64,000 bases of DNA. Origin: Chondrus crispus. Taxonomy: Eukaryota; Rhodophyta; Florideophyceae; Gigartinales; Gigartinaceae. Below are positions 46,075 to 55,583 of the stretch, piece by piece. Each line of letters starts with the position of its first letter. The first letter of the stretch is position 1. The DNA lies in contig NW_005179189.1 in assembly GCF_000350225.1 (NCBI RefSeq), positions 45,340 through 109,339 of the forward strand, given 5' to 3'. The position numbers and the translations under genes were made by a program. The notes under the pieces are model-generated. The model was not told the DNA's origin, made no database searches, and saw only the letters and a program-made list of their open reading frames with translations.

Positions 46075-46893
46075 ATGGCCGAACTGATACCAAAATCTCC
46101 AACAGAGCCCGGATCTGGCTCCCGCTCCCCCACCAATACAAAACACACTGCTAAGCCCGGTCGCAAGTCTAAGTTTACAGCTGCTCAAGATTTTATCATT
46201 GCCCAGGAGATTGCTGCTGCAGAAGCACACGTTGCTCCTCATGAATAAACTCTTTTGCGGTTCGAAAAGGCATCAAAAATGGCCAACAACAATCCTATTT
46301 TCGGACACAAGGTGACAGGAAAGAACTTACAAGATAGATTCAAAAAACTTTTAGAAGATGACGCTCTTCGCGATAGAAGGGATCGAAATATGTCTGGAGC
46401 GGGAGGGGAGTTGGGAGAGCTAGATCAGTTGTTAGGGGATCTGTTGGAATCGAAGAGGGACCGAGAGGCGAAGAAGAATGGGGATGCTAAAGATAAAGCG
46501 GATCAAGAGCTGAGGAAGTTGGCGGCGGGCAAAGAGCTGATCCTTCAAACCTTGAAAGGCAAAGCACGTAGACGTAGGGAGGGGACTAGCGATGAAGATA
46601 CGGCACCTAAGAAGCCCCACATTGATATAACTGATGGCATGCACGAGCTGGGATCGGCACTGAAATAGTCCGAGCGTGCGCAGTTTGAACTTGAAAAGGA
46701 AAAGTTAAATCGCCATGTGGAAGAGAAGCGCGAAGAGCGCGCGGAGGGCGCGGTAGAGAGGCAACTGCGCAGAGAGGAAATGCAGCCGTATCGTCAAATG
46801 ATGGAGAAAATGATGAGCGACAACAGAAAGCAGATGCAAGCGGTGTTAGGTCTCGTGGGATCGCTGCTGCAGCAATCAAAGGACAACAAATAA
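46075..46893 (+). pseudogene. SANT/Myb-like partner protein of Harbinger transposon
   Basis: From the ATG at 46075 (MAELIPKSP) the frame reads a Ser/Pro/Lys-rich lead, then GRKSKFTAAQDFIIAQEI, the first helix of a SANT/Myb-like domain, and FEKASKM and FGHKVTGKNLQDRFKKLLED, its second and third helices. A long charged coiled-coil-like region follows (LEKEKLNRHVEEKREER). TAA at 46246-46248 splits the SANT domain and TAG at 46666-46668 splits the tail; the frame is otherwise continuous to the TAA at 46891-46893, about 270 codons. The presumed role is DNA binding in transposition. Confidence 0.75.
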
Positions 46894-47065
46894 AGTGTAT
46901 CTGCGGCAGTAAAAGTATGGTCGTTCGAAACATTTTTCAGTAAAGGAGACCCCAGTTGCCTTTAATATCTCGAAACCTTCCCGCTCCTTCGGCCCTCGCT
47001 TCGCTCGGGAGGCGAAGTAATGACGAGCGAAACCATCTCTCGTTGGGAGCCGTACGAACAACTTT

Positions 47066-48406
47066 TTATTGGCTATCGTTTCGATGGTTGATGTACTGTT
47101 CAAGTGAAGGGGGAGTGCAGCCAAAGTATTGAGATATTGTGTTCGGATAGCAGCAGTTCCGAACGTTTGTTAGAATAACCGCTGCTATGTACATTGCTAC
47201 CACCGCAGACTCCCTTACCCTCATCTTACGTTTAAAGTCTACCAGCGTCCAGTACCTTTTTACCTCGCGAAAAAACCACTCCACCGTGACTCTTCTCTTT
47301 GCCATTGTGGTGTTGAACGCCGATTGTGCCTCGCATTGATTAGATCCGCTAAAAGGAACAAAAAGGAAGCACCTTGCACTGTATCCAGAATCGCCAAAGG
47401 CGATGTACTGCTTTCCCTCGTAGTAGAATACTTCCTGCATGGTTTCATCCAAGCCACTTGATATATACAAAGTCCAATCGTGACGTCGGCCTTCCATAGG
47501 TCCAGCCAGGTGCATACATAGACCGCACGGAGTAGTGATAGCTTGGAACTTAATTGCATGTGTGCGCTTGTGCCCACCATAAGCAACCCGCAGAATAATA
47601 TGATCACCACCAGGCCTCGCAATCTTCAGATTAGTACCATCGATGAACGCAACGACTCTGTCTAAGGCATTACTTTTAGAATAGACAGAGTCTGCTTACC
47701 TTTCATATCTTTCATTCCAAAAAGGAGCACATACATCGCCCATAACCAGATCAACCCTGTGCGAAACAAACAACATCAGCGCCTCCAAAAATAGTTCTGA
47801 AAGCGGCGACTTGTGCCGACCAAACAGTTCTTCTAGATCCCTCCAACGAGTCGCACTCGCTAAGCGCCGCAACACAAGGCATGTAGCAAGCAGCGGTGTA
47901 ACAGTGTACCCGTTGCGCGTTGTCTTCGTACGATGTAACGGCCATGCCACAATGTCAACTACACGCATGATGTCTTCGCGCCTGAAACGGAATAGGGAAA
48001 GCAGAACATCATCAGACATAAACGGAAAACTGTCAAACGAAGTAAGGCTGATGCGCAAAGAACGTTTAACATGAAAGTTATATTCCTGATGCTTTCGTTG
48101 TAAGTTATTAGCTACGATGAGGAATAGCTGGTTAGAGGTGAACTCAGTAGCGGGATCTTCATGTAGTTTCTTGAAGATTATTGGAATCAGACCTTTCCAA
48201 ACGAGCAAGCGAGCTACAACCACGTTGCGGGTGTGATCGGATTGTCTACCAAGACCCATGTTGTTGAGTGGCGATGGGTTGTGTGGTGCTGTTGCCTTTG
48301 GATTTGCTACTGTTGTAATACTCACAAACAGGTTGACGCAGAGTACTGCATAAATTAAAATGAGCAACACCAATTTTTGAACCTCAGAAAATGTGCACCA
48401 CTGCAT
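47066..48406 (-). CDS. Harbinger-type DDE transposase, one 42-nt intron
   Basis: Exons 48406-47700 and 47657-47066 give 432 residues. The first exon reads FRFRREDIMRVVDI and YTVTPLLATCLVLRRLASAT; the second carries the catalytic acids: D in FIDGTNLKIARP (codon 47639-47641), D in AFGDSGYSARC and E in KRRVTVEWFFREVKRYW. Splicing at GAAAG/GTAAGC and GACAG/AGTC joins ERYER to VVAFIDG in frame, which strongly supports the intron. The start is less sure: the ATG at 48406 is followed by a hydrophobic stretch (KLVLLILIYAVLCVNLF) unusual for a transposase, so an internal Met (MGLGRQSDHTRN) after another splice is possible. All catalytic residues are present and it may be functional. Confidence 0.82.
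47658..47699 (-). other. 42-nt intron with internal inverted repeat
   Basis: GT..AG intron of the transposase gene. An 11-bp perfect inverted repeat (47654-47664 and 47682-47692) brings the 3' splice site close to the 5' splice site. Confidence 0.8.
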
Positions 48407-48674
48407 TACACCTCGTGATTTGTCACAAACAATTGTGAAATTGTGGCTGCGTAAACCTTAAAATGTCACACTCCCAGTTAGGCTTACCTCTCGTGATTGG
48501 TTTGCTTCCAAATTCTATACGCATGGCATTGTAGCAGGTACGAAAATTTCCCAACTTGTGCTTTTGGAATACCGCATCTGATTCCAAAACAGCTTTCGGT
48601 GACTCACCTCCGGTGACCTCCCCCTTCTCAAACTTCGAACGCAGCATTCGCACAGCCAGTGACTTCTTGGTCAA
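48406..48674 (-). CDS. small ORF upstream of transposase, with 41-nt intron
   Basis: The minus strand reads TKKSLAVRMLRSKFEKGEVT, then SPKAVLESDAVFQKHKLGNF and RTCYNAMRIEFGSK, a compact basic protein. No ATG opens the frame; an upstream exon ending before a 3' splice site (ATAG at about 48691) is likely. A GT..AG intron at 48447-48487 would join FGSKPITR to ATISQLFVTNHEV and place the TAA at 48408-48406, overlapping the transposase ATG as TAATG. Without splicing it ends at 48423. I do not recognise the domain; its place suggests an accessory transposon protein. Confidence 0.5.
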
Positions 48675-48720
48675 TCGTCCAACAGAAACTATGATCCCTG
48701 AGCTCGTAAGAGAGGGTGCC

Positions 48721-49576
48721 GCGTGAGGAAAAATGCAGACTTAGGTTAGAATGCGGTGCTGTTTTGGTTGGTTGAAAACAATGAGGGTAAGGGAATGTTG
48801 AGGGAGAGAAGTCTCAAGTTTGTAAGTAGATGACGTTTACTTATAAAGGGTAAAACTATTGCCTCGCGTTGACAAATCCGACATGGCATCCCGGAGGAAA
48901 CCCCGGCATCCCAACTCGCGGCAAAGCCGCTGCACCGGTAATGAAGTTGGCGAGAAGGCCAAATGTGCATGACAGGTCATGTGCCACGTCACAGAAGCGT
49001 ATTTATCAAACAATGCAAAGAATTGGGGTGCCTTAATGTTTTATTGCAGTTGTAAATAGTACCGATTGGAGTGAGGAATTTAATATAACAGCTTTTTTTG
49101 GAGTGCCGATTATAGTCATGTAGAGTTCATTCGTTCCTACATTTTCGCAGAAATTTGCAGAGTACCCCAAGCGCATTATGAAAATGTTAAGTAACTCGAA
49201 GCCGCATTCTTCTTTTACTTAAAAATTGCACAAAACTAAGCAATACTATCGGGGAAAAACGATACCTTCGCCTCTTCAGTGTCCTTCCAGCGGTAACTGG
49301 AATTGTTTTTAATGCTTTTGCGTTAACTGTCGAGCACGGGCTTGCCCCAAGAATATAGTAAAGGAGCGGTGTAGCCTCAAAGTAGCAAGAGAAAAAACTT
49401 TCGCCAAGTAAAGATAAGCAAAAACGATAGTTTCAGATGTACTCTTTGCACGCTGCAGAGATGCCAAAATTAGTAATTTAGTTGTATATTTGGCACAGAA
49501 CCCTTTAATATTTTTTGTACCTTTTGCGTTTTGACGCTTCATGCAATACAAACGAACTTCGTAATCCCATATAAAT
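48721..49576. other. no recognised gene
   Basis: AT-rich flank between two transposon relics; only short unrelated ORFs. Confidence 0.45.
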
Positions 49577-50606
49577 TTGGTCGGTGGTGAAGGCGGCAGC
49601 CTCTTCCACGACCGGTCTTGTCGGCAACCACGCCGTGTCCAGAAAGTATGCATATTTCCCGTCTCGTTTTGCGGGAACTGCTGGGGGATGATACGGAACA
49701 GTCCTGGATTGAGTGTCCGGACAGAGTGCTCCCGCTTTCGAGCACTATTCGGAATCACACCGAACGTATGTTCTCATACATGGCATCTATTAGGAAATCT
49801 TCGCCCGACCTCTTCCGGGCCCGTGCATCTTTCATGGGCTCTCCTATTTTTAAAAGTGTATGGGAGCGAGGAGCCCCATAGAACGATTGCCCAGGTCGAC
49901 GTGAAAACATTCCGGAAATGGTCGTGATGCTTCATAATCTTAATTGCGGATCTAAAAATCGTACGTGATAATCTGCAACATATTAGTAATCCCGGAAGTG
50001 GACACTAACTTGAAGCATGCACTCATTTCTGGTATACTTTTAATGGTACATGACACTTGTGTCCGTCTGACAATGAAGATCAAATGGGAAAACCGCTTCG
50101 CTGGTAATTGTAGTAATGCCTGAAAAGTATCGGTCGATGGTACTGACTTCCGCATATACGAACCAAACCCATTCAGTCCGCAGTGGCTCTCGCATAAGTT
50201 CAGAGGCCCTGGATTGAGGTATGAGGTGGCTGTTTGTATTTTGACCCGATATATTGTTTGGACGCATGGCCCCTTTCCTTGTGGCTCGTACCCAGACCTT
50301 ACCATTTATCGAATTGCGATGAAGTCTGCACTTACTGCTGGGGAGAAGGTGGTTGCAGATGAAGGTTATAAGGATCCCATCTGCTTTCTAGGAAGCGACG
50401 TTGAAGGAGAACACCGTAAGATCTTCGCTACTATTCGTGCAAGACACCAAACAGTGAACAGTCGTATCAAGTAGTTTTATGTACTAGGCCACCGTTTCCG
50501 GCACCGCATTGCGCTTCATTCTGTTTGTTTTCATTCCGTCGCAAACCTAACACAATTAATGATAGAGCAAGGAAGCCCGCTCTTTCAAATTGAGTATTCG
50601 GAATAG
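49577..50606 (+). pseudogene. DDE superfamily transposase relic (DDE_Tnp_4-like)
   Basis: The plus strand reads SRFRALFGITPNVCSHTWHL and WALLFLKVYGSEEPHRTIAQ, then VDVKTFRKWS and a stop at 49927. After a broken stretch the catalytic core appears in one frame: VDGTDFRIYEPNPF (first Asp codon 50136-50138), WTHGPFPCGSYPDLTI, VVADEGYKDP (second Asp), then RARHQTVNSRIK with a TAG, and HRFRHRIALHSVCFHSVANL to a TAG at 50604-50606. The Glu expected before NSRIK reads Gln-Thr-Val. About 340 residues in total. This family is distinct from the Harbinger copy at 47-48 kb. Inactive. Confidence 0.78.
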
Positions 50607-50878
50607 CCTGTTTCTCATCTAAGCCTTGGTTAAAAAAGTATACTACTGTACCGAGGTATAGATTTTTCATGCGTTGTAAAGGGTATGTTGAAGTTTTCAA
50701 CAGTCCCATGCTGTATCAGTAGTATCTTATGTGAAATCATATTTTAAACAACATAGGGTGCATGGCTTTGCGTGTAACGATCTAAAGCTGTTTTGGTGGC
50801 TTTCTCGCGAGACATACGGGCAAGCTTTTGAACATCGCGACTAAATGTTTCAAATATTGGTTATTCCCGGAAACCTCT

Positions 50879-51475
50879 GTTGAGCAAGCACATGTCGAGA
50901 AAATTAACGTTAAAAAGTGGCCTCATATGAGGTCACTTGTCGTCTAGTGTCTATCCGACCGGCGCATGTCCTCATGTGAGGGCAGCTCTTTTTTCGCAAA
51001 AATATAAAAAGTAAATTGAACATTCAAAAAGCTACCTTGAACACTATTTCCTTAACGTGCTTGTTTTCGGCAATAGCATCTTGCAGAACATCAGTGTAGC
51101 AGCCTTGAATGCCCAAAAAGCTTAAGAACGTAATGCAGATTGAGTACCAAGTTGCCTTTTTGAACTGGCGTTTTTGGTTTCGAAGTTATTCTATTTACGA
51201 TTTTAGGGTGGTTTGAAAAAGCTTCTTTTCCAGACATATCTAAAAACGACCACCGAGAACATGCGATTCTCACAAAGTTCTTTATGGTCCTAAGTCAGAA
51301 GTCAAGTACGGTGCCGGGGTATCCTTTTCTTTCTTGTCGAGGAAGCGCAAGTCAAGAATGAAATAGGTCGAATACTGTCCTCATATGAGGACAAATGTCC
51401 TCACATGAGGATAACATGAGGATAATGGTCCGATAGACACTACTGTCTATTCGACACAATTTTTTCCTCATATGA
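50879..51475 (+). repeat. foldback-family repeat, tail of one copy plus a full copy
   Basis: 50879-50950 matches the outer end of the 26.5-27.0 kb arm (GTTGAGCAAGCACATGTCGA, AAAGTGGCCTCATATGAGGT, GTCGTCTAGTGTCTA). A second copy then begins at about 50955 in the same orientation and runs to about 51475, ending in several CCTCATATGAGG palindromes and TAGACACTACTGTCTA. So two units stand head to tail here, in contrast to the inverted pair at 26 kb. Confidence 0.7.
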
Positions 51476-51704
51476 GGCTTCGTTTGCCTCATTTGAGGCA
51501 GTCGAAAATATATGTAGTTATTCCGTGTACTGGTCTCCTTAACAAAGACTGCATCCCATTCTTGCAGCTCTAAAGCACTGTGTGCTCGCTCCCTAAAGCC
51601 CCGACTCCTGGATAACTTTAAGGACTTAATCCCTGGGTCCAGCAGGTGTTTTTGGGGTACAGTAGTCCCAATCTTTACCGCATTGTAACTCTTTGTCGTA
51701 GAAT

Positions 51705-53843
51705 CGTTTAGTAATAATGCTCTGCTACTGTGTGTTTGTTAAAGCAATGACGCCCAGTTTGACTGTGGCACAAGAAAGCGTCTCGGTTCTTGTCGTCCCT
51801 AGAGCCAGAGCAGACAAAATTTGATTTCTGCTGGCACACAGAGCACCGACCTTGATACACTGCGTTGCTAACCTTTCCAAAACATAACCGGCGCCTTTTT
51901 GTCGGTGATAGATGTTCTCTGACTCCACTGGAGGGTATGAAGCCTTCATTTCCAATGGGCTTGCAACTCTTAGAAAGCAGTAGTTCAAAACACATTGTCC
52001 ACAAGTCCTTCAGCCAATTTTGCGTAGAACACATGCTGAGGCCTGTGTCCTTTGGCACCCTTTCCACCTTTATAGAGAAGCCAGGAGTCCACCACGCAGA
52101 TTGACAAAAGTGTCAAGTTGACACGCTTGTGCCAGTCCTTGACTTCCACTTTTCGCTCCATACCTGAATCATCTTGCCTACAGCGATTATGTCTGTCAAT
52201 TGCCGAGCTCGCACTGTAGTAGTGCTCAACCAGTTGAGGCTGCCTAACTTCAATGTGGACCAGACGAGGACCATCGCTCTCTTGTCTCCACCTTACACAT
52301 TCGTAAGGCCCAGGGCGCAATGAGCCAGCAGTCGATACAAAATATCGTCGAGCTCTGTCGACCCAGCATAAACCAAGCAGCACAGTACCAGCTGGTTCAA
52401 TTGTAGTCTGCAAACAAACAGTATCATCTCGCCCTGTCAGCTCAGTGCGTCCGAGCTCAGACATGGGAAACCGCTTTGTAGCGCTCTTGACGACACCCGT
52501 AAATCTCAGCCCTGTCTTCATCAGTTGCTCAGCTGTCTCGACCGAGGCAAAATACGAATCGGCGACAACCATGCGTCTTGATCCGGTCCAAGGCTCTGTA
52601 AGCCTCCGAACAACAGCCGTCCCATGATTTGTGGTACCTTCGAACGTTTTTCTTGCGGTATCGTCTGCGCACATTACCAGCTCTAATCGTAGCATAATTC
52701 CACTTGATCCGCACGCCGCATTCTGTATTTCGCAACCTGCCTCGGGTTTGCGGTCCAGCGCCACGTAATGGGGCAATGCAATATCAATGCAGTGCCCCCC
52801 AATCCATACCATCTCGAGATAGATTCGTCGATGCAGATGGTTTCCGATGGCACGAAGAACTTCACACGGTGGTTGTTGATGGCTTCTACGAAGTCTGAAA
52901 TCATGCACCAACGGTCAGGTGCGTCTTCTGTAACGACGCTTCTTATTGGCCCCTTACTAAATTTAAAATTTGCAAAAAGTGCATCAAACCGCCTCCGGGG
53001 CATTATAGAGCTGACATCGGGGGTTGGGAGATATTTGCTGACCGGTTTTGTCCCCCACAAGAAACGTCGAGAGCCACACACTTCAAATCTTGTCATAAGT
53101 ATGAGAACTCCGAAAACTTGGAGGAGCTCGGAGGCATTTGTAGCCTTTTCACCTGCATTTGCCAAGCTTTCTGATGTAAGCTGTACAATTTTAGGCAGAT
53201 ACTCCATTGGGAACGTCATAAAGAAGTAGTCCAAGGCGTTTCTCTCACGCCATTCACTACCTTCAGATACTATACTGCCATCTGGTGACTTCATTTCCCA
53301 TCTTTTCGTCCGGACCATGCCATTGACATGACAGTCCTCTTCGTAGGAGGACCATATCTGGCCATGACAGGCTGTTTGCTCCATGACATGGCTCTGTGCT
53401 GCAATGGGAGGAAATACGTCACAAGACGAGGGTTGTGTACGCGGTGCTTCAGGTAGGGCCGGGGCGAAATCAATAACATCGGCAGTCTCGTGACGTGTAT
53501 GATGTAGAATTTGGCCGTCAGTGCCTCGGGGGGCTGGAGTACCAGCTCGTACGTGCCGGAGAAGAACGGTTTTGATTACGTTTCCAGATGGTAGCTCCCA
53601 TGAACCCTTGACAAACGTTTGGGTCTTGAAATTCGGCTTTTTGGTCTCTGTGCTGATGACAGTGCCTAGCACTTCCTTAGTTTTCCACATAGATCCATAG
53701 AATTGTCTGCACAGAATGCCTTCCACAACGCGATTGGCCTTAGCGTGGACAGTAGCATTCGGAACCAAGCGCATGTCCTTCGGAGCCATGGTGAGAGTGG
53801 AATCGCAAAGTGATATGAGAATGGGTGGTAGTTTGAGAAACAT
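51705..53843 (-). pseudogene. piggyBac-type transposase, two frameshifts
   Basis: From the ATG at 53843 (or the later MAPKDMRLVPN) the minus strand is open to about 52800: a basic N-terminus, then WRERNALDYFFMTFPMEYLP, FEVCGSRRFLWGT and RRRFDALFANFKF of the piggyBac fold, and the first catalytic Asp in ICIDESISRWYG. A run of six G (52795-52800) appears one base short; beyond it the next frame continues with HYVALDRKPEAGCE, the second Asp in MVVADSYFASVETA and SSAIDRHNRCRQ. A second shift near 51990 leads to the Cys-rich C-terminal zinc finger (CSVCQQKSNFVC, LCHSQTGRHC). Terminal repeats with TTAA were not established. Confidence 0.88.
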
Positions 53844-54769
53844 CTTGTGTTAGGAACAAGATGGGAGTTTTAGTGCATTCATTGACAATTGAAATGTGAA
53901 TCTGGACAAAGGAGATTTTCGGTTGAACGCGCAACGACTCTATGGAAGGGAAACATGGCCAAAAACACTTTTCGGACAGATTTTTACTTTACCGTTCACA
54001 TGGAACGTTTCAGACGGACCGTGTCAAGTTACCGTTGCAGTAAGACCTGGAAAACGGCTAGGAACCGTTACGCTTCTTCGTTCGCGTAACTAGTCCGCAG
54101 AGGGATTGGAAATCGGCCAGCGGCCGAAAACAAGGCTGTATAAAGAGAGGCACTCAGATCTCTCTGGCCTTTCTTCTCTCTTCTCCAATTCTTCGCTTGT
54201 TCTCCCACTTTCTCACCCTCATCTCTGCTGCTCAGTCATCAAGTCATCACTGGTTCTTTCTTCCGTACTCTTTCTTGCGTGGCCTAACCATTGAAGACTG
54301 TTTATTCGCGCGCTCGGTAAGATAACGCGATCCTCCTTCGCTGCTTACTCCCTCTTACTCGGAATGTACCCCTCGTCTTGAAGCTTACCAAAGCAGAACT
54401 CGAACTCATGTGAGCCACGAACGCGAGCCCCAATAAACGCCAAAAGTGGTCATCATCTGCCGAAGCGGGTAGTATCGCTGGGTTAGCGGCCCGGAGGTGG
54501 CGAGGGACTCGCGCCACTGCGCTGCTTTGGCCGTTGTTTAAACGTTTGTGTCCACACCAATGGGGACAGCGAAAGACGGGATAAGCATTCGGATAATCAA
54601 TCGACTGTAAGCATTTCTGGACCGATTATCTTTAGGTAATAAAGCGTAATCTTGTTTCTTCAACACTATTCATAACGAGAATCTTACCTGTCCAGCACCA
54701 ACAAGGGGTGTTTGGAATAGGAGAGAGTATCGGTTGGGGTTTCCCGCCAACCAGCAAGTGGCGGGAACT
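53844..54769. other. no recognised gene
   Basis: Flank of the piggyBac relic; a pyrimidine-rich stretch at 54150-54290. No ORF of note. Confidence 0.45.
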
Positions 54770-54845
54770 GTTTAAATACTGTACTCATATGAGGCGCCAG
54801 TTCTCATATGAGGACACTTGTCGAATAGACACTAGACACTAGCAG
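54770..54845 (+). repeat. terminal fragment of the foldback-family repeat
   Basis: Two CATATGAGG motifs, GGACACTTGTCGAATAGAC and ACACTAGACACTAG match the outer end of the family. Confidence 0.6.
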
Positions 54846-55197
54846 TGGGCACCGGCATGCATTCTCTTCCCATGCCGCCACCCCTACGCATTGGGCGTGA
54901 AGCCAACTGAAGCGACCTGTGCCATCCCACTATGGCCGTCAACTCGCAGCCTTTGCGCACGGGTCTCTTGAAGCCCGGGGTGCCCCCGTTCACGGTCGCC
55001 TCCTTCGGCGTCGACTAGGCCTCGATCCGCGCCCGCGCTAGCCCGTGCTGCCGACGGCACAGGCCAGAGCTGGCGCGTGTCCCGCCGCGACGTGCGCACG
55101 GCGGGCCGGCAAAGACACTGCATGAGTGCGGCGCGGCAGCGATCACACACAAGCACCCTACTCGGCATAGCCCAGGCGACAACGCCGGGAGGACAGC

Positions 55198-55219
55198 GGG
55201 GGGGGGGGGGGGGGGGGGG
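55198..55219. repeat. G22 homopolymer
   Basis: Twenty-two consecutive G. Prone to assembly length error and able to form G-quadruplex structure. Confidence 0.95.
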
Positions 55220-55583
55220 CGAAGCCGAGGTTTTATGGTAGGAAAGTGCTTCGGGGGGTGGGGGGGGCGGCCGTGGAACTTGTGACGATCAGTCGGTCGA
55301 GGCAGAGTGCGGCGGGGCTTCACATCGGGCATCCGAGGGTGGTGCAGCAGACCGAATGTGTCATCGGACGTCGATGTGGCGCTTTAGCGGTTTCACAGCC
55401 GGTGCTGGAACTGTTGATGAGGGGGCTCAGGGGGGCTCCCGAGCGGGTCAGCGGGGAATGTCTTCGAGGCGTTGCTCTCAGGGGCAGAATTTGGTACAGT
55501 ATGCTTGTTGTTATGTCACTGGTGAAATCGTGCGAGCCACTTCCCGATACACATGCGCGCCACGCAATCCAGCTTTGCCCTTC

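Larger units (their letters stand above)
45890..48720. mobile_element. PIF/Harbinger-type DNA transposon (limits approximate)
   Basis: A SANT/Myb-like ORF on plus (46075-46893) and a DDE transposase on minus (47066-48406) converge, the usual two-gene layout of PIF/Harbinger elements, where the Myb-like protein helps the transposase bind DNA and enter the nucleus. A small extra ORF sits upstream of the transposase. I could not locate terminal inverted repeats or the 3-bp target duplication, so the limits given only enclose the genes. Confidence 0.7.

Noticed and set aside
51601..51660. TTAA followed by CCCTGGGTCC as a piggyBac end
   Set aside because: No matching inverted end with TTAA was found on the other side of the transposase.
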